Positions 10,082 to 19,422 of a stretch of 64,000 nt of DNA are shown one piece after another (within the stretch, counting starts at the first letter, position 1; every line of letters starts with the position of its first letter). A program made the position numbers and the translations under genes. The notes beneath the pieces were generated by a model. The model did no database searches, had not been told where the DNA came from, and was given only the letters and a program-made list of their open reading frames with translations. Origin of the DNA: Campylobacterales bacterium (GTDB taxonomy: Bacteria > Campylobacterota > Campylobacteria > Campylobacterales > Sulfurimonadaceae); assembly GCA_024280035.1 (NCBI GenBank), contig JAJRQV010000014.1:62001-126000 (forward strand), read 5' to 3'.

Positions 10082-10360
10082 TTATTTTGTAAATAACTCT
10101 TTAAGTTCAGGGTGTTTTTCTTCATATTTCACAATATATGAACAAACCGATACTGCCTTTTTATCTGCTTTTTTAATCTCTTGAAGTACATCTTCTAAGA
10201 GTGTTCTTGCCAGACCTTTACCTGCAAGTTCTTCAGGAACAATGGTATGCGTTAGGTGCATCTTTCCATCTTGGTCATCATAGGTGATGTAAGCGCAAAA
10301 GCCATCAATGTGGTATTCATATTTGCATTCATTTTTATTGTGTATAAGTGTGTGTGCCAT
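10082..10360 (-). CDS. Small GNAT-fold N-acetyltransferase (YjdJ/COG2388 type)
   Basis: A 92-residue protein of the short GCN5-related acetyltransferase family. It shows the beta strand CAYITYDD, then MHLTHTIVPEELAGKGLA with the acetyl-CoA-contacting G-x-G-x-A loop, and a closing strand VSVCSYIVKY followed by the characteristic hydrophobic C-terminal helix. Members of this family are about 90-100 residues, so it is complete. The substrate is not known. AAGGA lies upstream of the ATG. It is downstream of the HD-GYP gene on the same strand, about 30 bases away. Confidence 0.8.
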   Translation of the reverse strand: MAHTLIHNKNECKYEYHIDGFCAYITYDDQDGKMHLTHTIVPEELAGKGLARTLLEDVLQEIKKADKKAVSVCSYIVKYEEKHPELKELFTK

Positions 10361-10391
10361 AGCTAATCCTTAGTCTATTTTTAAAAGTGTA

Positions 10392-12080
10392 TCAGACTTC
10401 TTCATATATATCTTTATATTTATCTCTTACTTCTAAAAATTCATCTAGATTTTCAAAAAAGCAGTCCACCACTTTTGGATCAAAATGTTTGCCTCTCTCT
10501 TCTTTAAATAAGGTGAATATTTTTTCATCTTTCCATGCTTTTTTATAAACCCTATCTGAACCAAGAGCATCAAAAACATCAGCAAGAGCAGTAATTCGCC
10601 CATAAATATGAATCTCATCTTCTTTGATTCCACGAGGATAACCTGTGCCATCGTATTTTTCATGGTGTTCATAAGAGACCGTTGCTGCGGCAAGAAGAAG
10701 TTCACGTTTAGAGTGTTTTAACATCTCATAACCTAAGGCGGTATGGGTTTGTATAATCGCTCTTTCTTCATCATTAAAACGACCAGGTTTATTTAAGATG
10801 GCATCAGCAATTCCAATTTTTCCAATGTCGTGCATAGGAGAAGCCTCTCGTAAAACATCGCATTCATGCTGAGAAAGCCCATAATGTTTAGCTAAAATAT
10901 AGGAGTATTGAGCAACACGTTTTACATGGTTGCCTGTCTCTTTAGAGCGGGACTCCCCAATAGCACCCATGGTAAAAACCACCTCTTTTTGTGTATCAAC
11001 AATTTCTGTATTAAGATCTTGAATCTCTTTTATACCCTCAGCAACACGTTTTTCCAAATTAAGGTTTAAGTCATGAAGCTTATCTTCTGCTTTAACCCGT
11101 GCTTCTATCATCTCATTGGCATAAACAGAGAGTCGAGTGAATTCTGTAAAATCTGTTTTATTCGCATCAATATGGGAGTGTGAACATTTAGCTTCTTGAA
11201 AAAAGGTAATAAATTTTTCAAAGGCTCGCGTGAGTTGTCGTGCACTAAGAAGAATAAGCAAGGTTAAGGTTAATGCTGTGAGTGTAAATACAGTATAAGT
11301 CGTATAAATTAAATTTTGTCGCGCTTGTGTAATATAGGGGAGAATCATTTTTGTCCCCTTATCGATTTGGCTCTCAATTCTTTGTACAGATAAAAACATC
11401 TGATTAAGATAACCTTGAGAGTTATTTATACCGATTTTCATACGTAAATTATAGGCTTGCATAAAACTTTTTTCATAATTTTCTAAGAACTTTTTTTCTT
11501 TAGGTTTAATAAGTAGCTTTTTTAGTTGGATGTAGTATTGTTTTTGTTTCTTATAAAAATCAAGGTCTTTTCGTGAGAAGAAGTCTTTTTCGGCTCGTCG
11601 CATTTGAAGTAAGGCTATTTTGGCTTGAGGCTCTTGAATGAGTTTTTCTAAGGCGTGGGCATTTTCTCGTAAATATCCTCTTAGTCCAGAATCATAATTT
11701 AAACCTCTTTTAATATATGCCTGAGATATATTGTTGAAGGCAGTACGATACACGGCGGCAGATTCAATAACAACAGAGAGTCTTTCTCCTTTAAAAGAAA
11801 GTCTTTTAAGAAGGTCTTTAATCTCTTTTATCTCATTTGAAAAACGTTTAAAGTCATTATCAAAACTATCTAAATATTGTAACTCTTGACGTATAAAAAA
11901 GTTTTTTTCATCAATTCTAAGCTGAAAAAGCCTTGAATGAATGTTTTCTATTCTTTTATCAAGTTGGGTTAGAAGGGAAAGTTTATCAAGAGAAAACTTT
12001 AGACCTAGAATTAAAATAAGCATAGCTGCTAAACTGATCATAACAAGAAATACAAATCGTGCCTTGACTGAATTTAACAT
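10392..12080 (-). CDS. Membrane-bound HD-GYP domain protein (probable cyclic-di-GMP phosphodiesterase)
   Basis: A 562-residue protein. A transmembrane segment at about residues 8-28 and a second near 260-280 bracket a ~230-residue helical periplasmic region rich in charged heptads. A cytoplasmic coiled coil then leads into the HD-GYP domain. The latter has MHDIGKIGIAD near residue 414, the metal-binding HHEKYDGTGYPRG near 480, and ALADVFDALGS. All signature residues are present, so hydrolysis of c-di-GMP is the expected activity. The helical sensor region resembles four-helix-bundle ligand sensors of chemoreceptors, but its ligand is unknown. A GGGG tract precedes the start. Confidence 0.85.
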   Translation of the reverse strand: MLNSVKARFVFLVMISLAAMLILILGLKFSLDKLSLLTQLDKRIENIHSRLFQLRIDEKNFFIRQELQYLDSFDNDFKRFSNEIKEIKDLLKRLSFKGERLSVVIESAAVYRTAFNNISQAYIKRGLNYDSGLRGYLRENAHALEKLIQEPQAKIALLQMRRAEKDFFSRKDLDFYKKQKQYYIQLKKLLIKPKEKKFLENYEKSFMQAYNLRMKIGINNSQGYLNQMFLSVQRIESQIDKGTKMILPYITQARQNLIYTTYTVFTLTALTLTLLILLSARQLTRAFEKFITFFQEAKCSHSHIDANKTDFTEFTRLSVYANEMIEARVKAEDKLHDLNLNLEKRVAEGIKEIQDLNTEIVDTQKEVVFTMGAIGESRSKETGNHVKRVAQYSYILAKHYGLSQHECDVLREASPMHDIGKIGIADAILNKPGRFNDEERAIIQTHTALGYEMLKHSKRELLLAAATVSYEHHEKYDGTGYPRGIKEDEIHIYGRITALADVFDALGSDRVYKKAWKDEKIFTLFKEERGKHFDPKVVDCFFENLDEFLEVRDKYKDIYEEV

Positions 12081-12098
12081 ACTTACCCCTGTATATCG

Positions 12099-12704
12099 TT
12101 ATTTCTGATAAAGAGCACGGAACTTCAGTTTTGAAATCTTATCTTCAGATTCAAAGATACTAAACTCTAACTCTGTACAGCCGTAGTTTTCAAACAACCT
12201 AAGTTCATTATATTCCAAGGGCCAAGGGGGTCCTTTAAATTTTTCACCTTCTTGTTTGCCGTTTGCAATAACAAGAGCCTTCGCCTTAGGTGCCATAAGT
12301 GAGCTAATACATGAGATGATTTTATCCCTATGGATTAAAGGAAGAGATTGAGCCGTACGTGATTCAAAAATAAAATCATACTGTGCTAACATATCCTCAG
12401 GTAAATTAAAAATGTCTTGCACAAAAAAATTGATGTTAGTGTAATCATATCGCTCTTGACACCATTTAATCGCTGTTTCTGAGATGTCAATGGCGGTAAC
12501 ATCAAAACCTGCCTCTTCTAAGGCAAGGGCATCATCGCCTAAACCACAACCAATAATAATTGCCTTACCTTCACCAAGATGCATCCCTAAGTACTCAGTT
12601 AAAAAACTGTCTGCTTGCATGTTTGCCCAAGGAATCTTTTCTTCATCTCCACCGGACTTTTTGTAGATATCTTCGAAAAACTTATTGCTATCTTCTATTT
12701 TCAT
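12099..12704 (-). CDS. Class I SAM-dependent methyltransferase (thiopurine methyltransferase-like)
   Basis: About 200 residues when started at MKIEDSNKFFEDIY (12704). The upstream ATG at 12758 would overlap the divergent RNase H gene and adds a poor leader. The SAM-binding loop is AIIIGCGLGDDALALEEAGF followed by VTAIDISETAI with the acidic ribose-binding residue. PWANMQADSFL near the N-terminus recalls the TPMT/TehB-like group, which includes enzymes acting on small toxic compounds such as chalcogen oxyanions. The substrate cannot be assigned. It lies downstream of no obvious operon partner; the HD-GYP gene follows 18 bases on. Confidence 0.75.
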   Translation of the reverse strand: MKIEDSNKFFEDIYKKSGGDEEKIPWANMQADSFLTEYLGMHLGEGKAIIIGCGLGDDALALEEAGFDVTAIDISETAIKWCQERYDYTNINFFVQDIFNLPEDMLAQYDFIFESRTAQSLPLIHRDKIISCISSLMAPKAKALVIANGKQEGEKFKGPPWPLEYNELRLFENYGCTELEFSIFESEDKISKLKFRALYQK

Positions 12705-12752
12705 GTTTTGATTATAACGCAATATGCTAAAATATCTTAAAAAAAGAGTCTT

Positions 12753-13558
12753 ATGCAAACTGTAACCGAATCATTTTTATCTTTAGGAGTAAAAAACCTC
12801 TCTGATATTAGTGATAACCAACTTATTTTACTTGATATAGATTTAGATAAAAAAAACCTCTGGTTTGAATTAGCCTTGGGTAAGAATATTTCTGATGCAA
12901 GGGCAGAACTTTTTATTTTACTTAAGGGCATTAGTGCTAAAACAAATCAAGATAAAATTATTCAAAACTATAAGACCTTACAGAAATTCCGTAAGAGTGA
13001 AAGCCTAAGTGAGAAACAAGAAACACAAGATAAACAAGACCTTAGTGGGGATGTTATTATTTACTGCGATGGGGGTTGTTCTCCTAATCCTGGCGCTTCA
13101 GGTTCAGGAGTCGCGGTTTACCGTAATAATAAGGTAGATGAACTTTGGTATGGGCTATTTGAAGCTAATGGAACCAATAATACAGCTGAACTTAATGCAC
13201 TTTATCATGCCTTGCTTATTGCTGAAAAAGAGTCTGAGTCAGGCAATAAAGTTGAGATTAAATGTGACTCGATGTACTCAATTAACTGTATTAAAACCTG
13301 GGATATAGGATGGGAAAAAATGCTTGGAAGAAAAAAGGTGGAGAGATTAAAAATCTTGAGATAATTCAAAAATCTTATCATCTGTACAATACCATACGTT
13401 CTAAAATCTCACTTTCACATATTAAAGCCCATGCTGGTTTACAGGGGAACGAGTTAGCCGATAGAATGACGCATTATACGAGAAAAACGAAAGAGCCAGA
13501 ATTTAAAAAGTATCCTCACAAAATAGATGTTCAAGAAATATTGAAAATGGGTTCATAA
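12753..13558 (+). pseudogene. Ribonuclease HI-like protein with N-terminal extension, frameshifted near 13312-13320
   Basis: Would cleave the RNA of RNA/DNA hybrids. The first frame (to 13364) has a ~95-residue unrecognised N-terminal region, then the RNase H core: IIYCDGGCSPNPGASGSG with the first catalytic Asp, NNTAELNAL with the catalytic Glu, and KCDSMYSIN with the second Asp. After TWDIGW the frame is lost. The true continuation (NAWKKKGGEIKN, then HIKAHAGLQGNELADRM with the last acidic residue) is in the next frame from about 13314 to 13558. One extra G or A in the run GGGAAAAAA at 13312-13320 would restore a 268-residue protein. The stop overlaps the ycaO start. Confidence 0.8.
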
Positions 13559-15294
13559 TGAAAACCTTTATTAAAGGAAAAGATAGAGACTTAGAGTCAA
13601 CAATTAAAATCATGCACACAAAACTTGAGGCAGTGGGTATTAAAATAAAAGAGGTTTCATCTTTAAACCCCCTTCCTTATGCTTACTCCTTACATATTCA
13701 TGATAGCCAATGTGAACTTCTTTTTACTAATGGTAAGGGAGCCTCTAAACAGGCATGTGAAGCGAGTGCTTTGGGTGAGTTTTTTGAGAGGCTTTCATGT
13801 AATTATCTGTTTGCTGATTATTATTTAGGAGAGCAGTTTTCAAAACAAGATTTTGTTTTTTATCCGCATGAAAAATGGTTTTCTAGTACCTGTGAAAAGA
13901 TGCCTGAGGGGCTTTTGAATGAGGAGCTTTGGAAATTTTTTGACCCTAATGCTGAACTTTTACCTTCGGGTATTTATGAGTTAAATTCAGGAGCAGGTGA
14001 AAGAGGAATTTGTGCCCTTCCTTTTAAAAAACAGTCCAACAAAGAAGAGGTTTTTTTTCCTATAAATTTTCTTAATAACTTATATGTTAGTAATGGTATG
14101 GCAGCTGGAAATACAGCCGCTGAAGCGAAGGTTCAAGCCCTCTCAGAAATCTTTGAAAGGTATGTTAAAAATAAGATTATAGCAGAAGGCATCTGCCTGC
14201 CTATTATTCCTCAAGGACTTATAAACAGTTTTCCTCAGACTAAGACAGTGATAGAACAACTTGAAGCACACGGTTTTCATCTGCGGGTTTGTGATGCAAG
14301 TTTAGGGGGTGTTTATCCTGTAATTTCAGTGACTTTGATTAACCCAAAAGATGGTGCTGTTTTTGCTTCATTTGGAGCACACCCTTGTTTTGAAGTGGCA
14401 CTAGAGCGTACCGTAACAGAACTGCTTCAAGGGCGAGACTTAAAGCATTTTGATGACTTTCAAGCACCTACATTTAATCTTGATGAGGTGGCAGACTCTG
14501 GAAATTTAGAGACCCATTTTGTGAATGCAACAGGGCTTCTTTCGTATGAGTTTTTTAAAGAAGAGTCTGATTATGAGTTTGTGCATTGGAATCATGATAG
14601 TGATACCTCCAGTGAAGAGGAATATCTGAGTCAAATTATTTATGATAATGGATTTGAAATTTATCTTGCTGAATATAATTTTTTAGGGGTGAATGTTTGT
14701 CGCATATTAGTGCCTGGTATGTCAGAAATTTATCCTATAGAAGATCTTGTTTGGTCAAATAATAATGAAGGTGCTCTTTTTAGAGAAAGTATCTTAAATC
14801 TACAAAGTCTTGATAAAGAGGTATGGCAAGAACTTTTTGATGCCTTAGAAGAGGGTGGGTTTAATGATTTACATAAGGTAGTAGAATTTATTGGTCTTGT
14901 ACCTGATAAAAATACAAAATGGGCTTCACTTACTATTGCAGAACTCAAGGCGATGTTAGCCTTGGCTCTTGGAGACACTGGTTCTGCTCTAGAGTGGAAC
15001 AGATGGTCTTTACATAGTCTTGACTTAGATGATGGAGAAAAACGCTTTCATAGATGTTTAGATGCTCTCTTAGAGATACAAGATGATAATATGAAAGATT
15101 ATGAAGAGTATGCCTCCTCTTTGGCATTAATGTATACGCAAGAAGTTGTAGACCTGTGCGTAAATATTATTCAGCAAAAAGAGGTTTTTTATGGGCTCAC
15201 TAGCTCAGGTTTAGGGCTTGAAGGTTTTAAGAATCACCAAAAACTTTTAGATGCTTATGCAAAACTCCATAAAGCGAAAGCGGAGATTCTTTAG
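13558..15294 (+). CDS. ycaO: YcaO-family protein (E. coli YcaO-like, ribosomal protein S12 methylthiolation accessory)
   Basis: A 578-residue protein close to the ~586-residue E. coli YcaO. An N-terminal OsmC-like segment (to about residue 60) is followed by the ATP-binding YcaO core: GKGASKQACEASALGEFFER and, later, AAGNTAAEAKVQALSEIFER, both with the paired Glu ligands, and RTVTELLQGR. The C-terminal ~150 residues are helical and TPR-like, as in E. coli YcaO. In E. coli it helps RimO-dependent beta-methylthiolation of S12; that role is inherited here only by similarity. No thiazole/oxazole or thioamide peptide genes lie nearby, which argues against a RiPP cluster. Confidence 0.87.
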   Translation: MKTFIKGKDRDLESTIKIMHTKLEAVGIKIKEVSSLNPLPYAYSLHIHDSQCELLFTNGKGASKQACEASALGEFFERLSCNYLFADYYLGEQFSKQDFVFYPHEKWFSSTCEKMPEGLLNEELWKFFDPNAELLPSGIYELNSGAGERGICALPFKKQSNKEEVFFPINFLNNLYVSNGMAAGNTAAEAKVQALSEIFERYVKNKIIAEGICLPIIPQGLINSFPQTKTVIEQLEAHGFHLRVCDASLGGVYPVISVTLINPKDGAVFASFGAHPCFEVALERTVTELLQGRDLKHFDDFQAPTFNLDEVADSGNLETHFVNATGLLSYEFFKEESDYEFVHWNHDSDTSSEEEYLSQIIYDNGFEIYLAEYNFLGVNVCRILVPGMSEIYPIEDLVWSNNNEGALFRESILNLQSLDKEVWQELFDALEEGGFNDLHKVVEFIGLVPDKNTKWASLTIAELKAMLALALGDTGSALEWNRWSLHSLDLDDGEKRFHRCLDALLEIQDDNMKDYEEYASSLALMYTQEVVDLCVNIIQQKEVFYGLTSSGLGLEGFKNHQKLLDAYAKLHKAKAEIL

Positions 15295-15317
15295 AAAACT
15301 CCATAAGCTAAAAAAAC

Positions 15318-15488
15318 TTAGTCTTTGAGTGCTTCAAAAGCTAAAAAACGTATCCAGTCATTGAACTTCACATCATTGTTTTTACAATAACTTGCATATT
15401 TTTGGAGTTCTTGGGGTGTGAGCATAAGCTCAACTTCAACGAGTTTTTTATTCTCTTTTACGAGTTCTTCTACGGTTTTTATATTCAT
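15318..15488 (-). CDS. Short conserved-looking hypothetical protein (56 aa)
   Basis: An ATG at 15488 opens a 56-residue frame: MNIKTVEELVKENKKLVEV, then a segment LTPQELQKYASYC and VKFNDWIRFLAFEALKD. It reads as two or three amphipathic helices with a conserved-looking Trp and no membrane segment or metal motif. The helix-turn pattern and size recall small DNA-binding or adaptor proteins, but no family is recognised. It occupies the gap between ycaO and the CMD-like gene, 54 bases downstream of the latter on the same strand, so it may be the last gene of that TetR-controlled unit. Confidence 0.5.
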   Translation of the reverse strand: MNIKTVEELVKENKKLVEVELMLTPQELQKYASYCKNNDVKFNDWIRFLAFEALKD

Positions 15489-15542
15489 ATCTGTATAGTA
15501 TCCGTTTTTTCTAAAAAAATATCATTGTATGCCCGTGAGGGC

Positions 15543-16055
15543 TTATTTTTTATAGGCTTTTAAGATTTTTGAAAATTTGTATAAAAATGCTCCATGGTCA
15601 ATCGCATCATAAACATCTGCATCACTCCATCCTAAGATTTTTACTGCATTTATATCTTTTAGTGTAAAACTGTCTGGATTTTCTAGGGCTTTTAAAGCCA
15701 TTTTAAAGAGGGCTAAATATTTCTTATCAAGAGGTAGATTTTCTCTGTTTTTTTCAAACTTATTTATCTGCTCTTGCGTGTACTCTTTTTTTAAAAGCAG
15801 AGCCGTGTTGAAGGTGTAGCAGTAAGAAAAGTTCTCTTTTGATGCAATATAAAAGCGAATAAAAGCAAAAAAGTCAGGGTTGATTGTTTTGTGCATGGAG
15901 AGATAAAGAATCTCATTTAAGAACATCTCAAAGCGTTTTGGATTGAGTGTGGCAAAGAGTTCAAAATGTGGAGGCACAGAACCAACAAATCGTTCTACTT
16001 TTTTGAGCAGTTTTTCTGTTTCAGGAGCAGGTTTCGTTTCGACTATAAACATCAA
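15543..16055 (-). CDS. AhpD/carboxymuconolactone decarboxylase-like protein
   Basis: A 170-residue all-helical protein (PHFELFATLNPKRFEMFLNE, then IRFYIASKENFSYCYTFN, then ILGWSDADVYDAIDHGAFLY) with the layout of the AhpD-like/CMD fold. The redox-active CxxC of AhpD is not present: only one Cys remains in SYCYTFN, so peroxidase activity through a Cys pair is unlikely. Two TetR-type operators surround its promoter and the TetR gene lies directly upstream on the same strand, so it is probably the regulator's main target. The substrate is unknown; the arrangement suggests a stress or xenobiotic response. Confidence 0.65.
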   Translation of the reverse strand: MMFIVETKPAPETEKLLKKVERFVGSVPPHFELFATLNPKRFEMFLNEILYLSMHKTINPDFFAFIRFYIASKENFSYCYTFNTALLLKKEYTQEQINKFEKNRENLPLDKKYLALFKMALKALENPDSFTLKDINAVKILGWSDADVYDAIDHGAFLYKFSKILKAYKK

Positions 16056-16063
16056 TATCCTTT

Positions 16064-16125
16064 CTAGACTATTTGGTCTAGTGATATTATAGTGAGAAAA
16101 TTATTAAAATAGACTGATTGGTCTA
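16064..16125 (-). promoter_or_regulatory. Promoter with two palindromic TetR-type operators
   Basis: CTAGAC-N6-GTCTAG at 16064-16081 and TAGAC-N6-GTCTA at 16110-16125 are two copies of one palindrome, both with TTGGTCTA as the right half. Between them, on the minus strand, a TATAAT-like -10 (16091-16086) faces the CMD-like gene, with AAGGATAT before its ATG. The pair would block the -35 region and early elongation. Binding by the adjacent TetR protein is an inference from position and symmetry. Confidence 0.75.
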
Positions 16126-16138
16126 GTTTCTTATTTAT

Positions 16139-16196
16139 CCATAGATTTAGCAGATTAAACTGATTTCTTTTTCTGCTTAATCTATTTAATCTGTGG
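16139..16196. repeat. Large imperfect inverted repeat
   Basis: Two 24-base arms, 16139-16162 and 16173-16196, are inverted copies of each other with about six mismatches and a 10-base spacer. Within each arm an AGATT-A unit recurs (left CCATAGATTTAGCAGATTAA, right TTAATCTATTTAATCTG). It lies just after the tetR stop and could serve as a terminator-like hairpin. The AATCTGTGG-type sequence resembles short interspersed repeats found in many bacterial genomes. Copy number in this genome is unknown. Confidence 0.6.
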
Positions 16197-16199
16197 ATG

Positions 16200-16790
16200 T
16201 TAACTTATTTTATAAGATTCTAAAGTATTGAGTATATATCTAATGTGAGTGATAAAGTTCTTAGCTGAAGAGAGGCTAGGTGATAAGGAGAGTACGCCCC
16301 AAACGGATGAAAGATAAAACTCTGCAAAGTGTTTTGCATTTAAACTTTTACTAAATTCATTGTTATCAATTCCTTCTTGAAAAAGAGTCTCTAAACCTAA
16401 AAGAAGTTCATTATACTTAAGCATTAAAAGAGAATCAAACTCTTTATCTATTGGAGAGAGTTCTACCATAAGTCGGTAAAAAGGACAGCCGTAAATGATG
16501 AGCTTTTTATGTTTAGACATGCTAACAAAGGTGTCCTTTAGATTAGAAAAAACACTCTGTTCTTTCTCTTTTTTGTAGTTAAAAAAGAGATCCATTTTAG
16601 GAAAGAGTCTTTCTTGAATCATGGCAATAACAAGTACTTTTTTGGATTTAAAAAAGTGGTACATACTCCCTTTTGGAATAGAGGCTTTTTTTAAGATAGA
16701 GCCTATGGAAGTACTCGCATAACCGTGAATGTAAATCTCTTCAAAGGTAATATCTAAAAGTTTTTCTCGTGTAGGGTTTTTCTCTTTCAT
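16200..16790 (-). CDS. TetR/AcrR-family transcriptional regulator
   Basis: A 196-residue repressor. The N-terminal ~50 residues form the TetR helix-turn-helix: TREKLLDITFEEIYIHGYAS, TSIGSILKKASIPKGSMYHF, FKSKKVLVIAM. The rest is the helical ligand/dimer domain, with ETLFQEGIDNNEFS typical of the AcrR subgroup. It lies between the histidine-kinase gene (4 bases upstream, likely the same transcript) and the CMD-like gene whose promoter carries two palindromes. The inducer is unknown. Confidence 0.88.
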   Translation of the reverse strand: MKEKNPTREKLLDITFEEIYIHGYASTSIGSILKKASIPKGSMYHFFKSKKVLVIAMIQERLFPKMDLFFNYKKEKEQSVFSNLKDTFVSMSKHKKLIIYGCPFYRLMVELSPIDKEFDSLLMLKYNELLLGLETLFQEGIDNNEFSKSLNAKHFAEFYLSSVWGVLSLSPSLSSAKNFITHIRYILNTLESYKIS

Positions 16791-16793
16791 CCC

Positions 16794-17762
16794 TTAGAAA
16801 GAACCTTTATTAATAAGAATCTCTAAAAGAAACCGTGCGCCCTTATCGCTGTTAACTACATAGAGTGAACCTCCAAGTTTTTGAGCGATTTGCATACTCA
16901 TATACAGACCGATACCTGTCCCTTTACCCTCAGGTTTAGTGGTCACTTCAGGTTTAAAGATATTATGAATAACCTCTTTAGGAATCCCCCCTGCGGTATC
17001 TTCAATTTCTAGATTGATATGGGTGTCATCTGTATAAAAATTGATGTAAATATCTCTTTGTTTAATCTTACGTTCTTCAAAAGCATCTTTTGAGTTGTTG
17101 ATGATGTTTAAAACAAGATGTTTAAACTCATTTTCTATTCCTCGAATAAGAATCTCTTTTTCACTTTGAATATGAATAGAGATGCCTTTTTGCATAAACT
17201 CATCATTTACAAGGATTAAAACAGATTGAATACAGCGTTTTATACCAAAACTTTCTTCTGTACTTTTGGGTCTAAAAAAGGTTCTAAACTCATTAAGTGT
17301 TGTTACCATATGGTCAATTTGTTGATGTGTATCTTGAGTAAATTCGTCAATATATGCTTGGTCAACACTTCCTGAACTAAAGTCACCTTGAAGCATATCG
17401 CTAATTAATGAGAGGGCATTAAGAGGCTGTTTCCATTGATGAGCCACTGCGTCCATCATCTCTCCCATAGCTGCCATTTTTGCTTGCTGTTCATATAATT
17501 TATGGTTAGCTTCACGGAGGTTAACTTCATCTTGAATACGGGTCTCAAGATGGTGGTTAATATCATCGAGTTCTTGTTGTCGTGCCTGGTATCGATCGAG
17601 AAAAACATTAAGTAAGATATCCAGATCAGCACGGTGGTCAGAATGGGCACTTTTCTTAACTGCATCCAGTAGTTCAGCCGTATCAAGATGGGCATACTCT
17701 CCCTCAGGATTTTTACGGCGTTTTATACTAGGTTCAGGTTTTGCGAAAGGATTTCTCATCAT
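16794..17762 (-). CDS. Soluble sensor histidine kinase
   Basis: A 322-residue kinase without a membrane segment. An N-terminal coiled coil (about residues 60-105) leads to the phosphoacceptor box GEMMDAVAHQWKQPLNALSL, with His near 116. It is followed by an ATPase domain with the N box (LVLNIINNSKDAFEER), the G1 box IEDTAGGIP and the G2 box GKGTGIGLYMS. The HQWKQPLN form of the H box is common in Campylobacterota and other proteobacterial orphan kinases. No response regulator lies next to it; the neighbour is a tetR gene. The signal is unknown. Confidence 0.85.
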   Translation of the reverse strand: MMRNPFAKPEPSIKRRKNPEGEYAHLDTAELLDAVKKSAHSDHRADLDILLNVFLDRYQARQQELDDINHHLETRIQDEVNLREANHKLYEQQAKMAAMGEMMDAVAHQWKQPLNALSLISDMLQGDFSSGSVDQAYIDEFTQDTHQQIDHMVTTLNEFRTFFRPKSTEESFGIKRCIQSVLILVNDEFMQKGISIHIQSEKEILIRGIENEFKHLVLNIINNSKDAFEERKIKQRDIYINFYTDDTHINLEIEDTAGGIPKEVIHNIFKPEVTTKPEGKGTGIGLYMSMQIAQKLGGSLYVVNSDKGARFLLEILINKGSF

Positions 17763-17831
17763 AGTAATGAGATTATAACGAAATAAAATTAATAAGAAAA
17801 TTAGTAGAAGTTAAGAAAGAAGTAAAAAGAT

Positions 17832-17849
17832 AAAAAGGGCGTATGCCCT
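17832..17849 (-). terminator. Rho-independent terminator of glnA
   Basis: On the minus strand AGGGC-ATAC-GCCCT (17849-17836) forms a short GC-rich hairpin, followed directly by TTTTTATC. It begins six bases past the glnA stop codon. Confidence 0.75.
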
Positions 17850-17854
17850 CTTTA

Positions 17855-19285
17855 TTAACACTGGTATGTAGTTTTGAATTCGTAGGCTGTTGGACGACCT
17901 TCATCAGGCCATACTTGACGTTCGAATTGGTAGTGTTGGTAGGCTTGAATAAATTCATCTGTAAAGACAGGTTTAAGGAATTCATTATCACCAATAAGCC
18001 CTTCAAGTGCTTCACGTAAAGTATGAGGCATTTGAGGGATTTTTTTCTCACGAATTTCATCAAGAGAAAGCTCAAATAAATCTTCGTCCATTGTACCAAC
18101 AGGAGTAGTTCCTTGTTTAATACCATCAAGACCAGCCATCATCATAACTGCAAATGCTAGGTATGGATTAGCTGTTGAATCTGGGAAACGCATTTCAATA
18201 CGAGTTGCGCCTTCACCTGCACCCCAAGGGATACGACAAGCAGCAGAACGGTTTTGAGAAGAGTAAGTAAGAATACTTGGTGCTTCAAAACCTGGGATAA
18301 GACGCTTGTATGAGTTGGTTGAAGCATTTGTAAATGAAGCAACAGCAGCCGCATGGTTAAAGATACCACCTGCATAGTTGATAGCCATTTGAGAAAGATT
18401 ACCATAAGCACCTTCATTATAGAAAAGGTTTTTACCATTTTTCCATAAAGATTGGTGAACGTGCATACCATTTCCATTGTCACCATAAAGTGGTTTAGGC
18501 ATGAATGTACATGTTTTACCATTAAGATGAGCAATCATTTTACATACATATTTGTATTTTTGAACATTATCAGCAGCACCAATGATGTCAGAATAAACGA
18601 TTCCAATTTCACCTTGACCTTGTGCAACTTCGTGGTGACCAAGAACAACTTCAAGACCAACTTGCTCAAGAACTAGCATCATTTCAGCACGTAAGTCTAC
18701 CATTGAATCTGTTGGTGCAACTGGGAAGTAACCACCCTTAGTCCCTGGACGGTGACCTGTGTTGTACATATCTTCGTAGTCAGTGTTTGAATTCCATTCA
18801 CCTTCTTCAGTATCTACATGGTAACCTGCTTCATTAATACCATCAACAAACTTAACATCATCAAAGATAAAAAATTCATTTTCAGGACCAAAATATGCAG
18901 CATCAGCAACACCAATTTTTTCAGCATGCGTTAAGGCTGCTTTAGCGATTGAACGTGGGCATCTTTCATAGGCTTGTTTCTTGTAGATGTCATATACATC
19001 ACAAAAAACGATAATAGTAGGATCAGCAGTAAATGGATCTAAGAAGGCAGAACCTGCATCTGCTTTAAGAAGCATATCTGATTGATTAATTGGTTGCCAA
19101 GCTTCGATTGATGAACCATCAAAAGGAAAACCTGTAGTCATGTTTGTTTCATTTACCGCACTCATACGGTAAGATAAGTGGTGCCATGCACCTTTAATGT
19201 CTGTAAAACGAAGGTCAACGAATTGAACATCATTTTCTTCACAATATTTAAAGAACTCTTCTGTACTGTTTACAAATTTACCCAT
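17855..19285 (-). CDS. glnA: Glutamine synthetase, type I
   Basis: ATP-dependent amidation of glutamate. It is 476 residues from [18 protein letters not shown]. This ATG (19285) is preceded by AGGAGATACT, whereas the upstream ATG at 19327 has no such site. Family landmarks are [10 protein letters not shown], the [10 protein letters not shown] metal site, [19 protein letters not shown], the [14 protein letters not shown]/substrate site and [15 protein letters not shown]-like [13 protein letters not shown]. The adenylylation loop region of GSI-beta enzymes lies near LYDLPPEE in E. coli and is less clear here ([18 protein letters not shown]). It is a single-gene unit with its own terminator. Confidence 0.95.
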   Translation of the reverse strand: MGKFVNSTEEFFKYCEENDVQFVDLRFTDIKGAWHHLSYRMSAVNETNMTTGFPFDGSSIEAWQPINQSDMLLKADAGSAFLDPFTADPTIIVFCDVYDIYKKQAYERCPRSIAKAALTHAEKIGVADAAYFGPENEFFIFDDVKFVDGINEAGYHVDTEEGEWNSNTDYEDMYNTGHRPGTKGGYFPVAPTDSMVDLRAEMMLVLEQVGLEVVLGHHEVAQGQGEIGIVYSDIIGAADNVQKYKYVCKMIAHLNGKTCTFMPKPLYGDNGNGMHVHQSLWKNGKNLFYNEGAYGNLSQMAINYAGGIFNHAAAVASFTNASTNSYKRLIPGFEAPSILTYSSQNRSAACRIPWGAGEGATRIEMRFPDSTANPYLAFAVMMMAGLDGIKQGTTPVGTMDEDLFELSLDEIREKKIPQMPHTLREALEGLIGDNEFLKPVFTDEFIQAYQHYQFERQVWPDEGRPTAYEFKTTYQC

Positions 19286-19422
19286 GTTAAGTATCTCCTG
19301 ATTGTTTAATTGACAGAAGTATAACAAAGTAAGCGTAAAATTAAAGATTGCTAATGATTAAAAATTAGTCATTTTAACTTAGTGTTTCATATAGTTATAT
19401 AAGTCTATTATAAGAATAGACT

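Noticed and set aside
13558-15294. YcaO as part of an azoline or thioamide peptide cluster
   Set aside because: The E. coli YcaO-like length and OsmC-like N-terminus, and absence of precursor, dehydrogenase or transport genes nearby, do not support a RiPP cluster.
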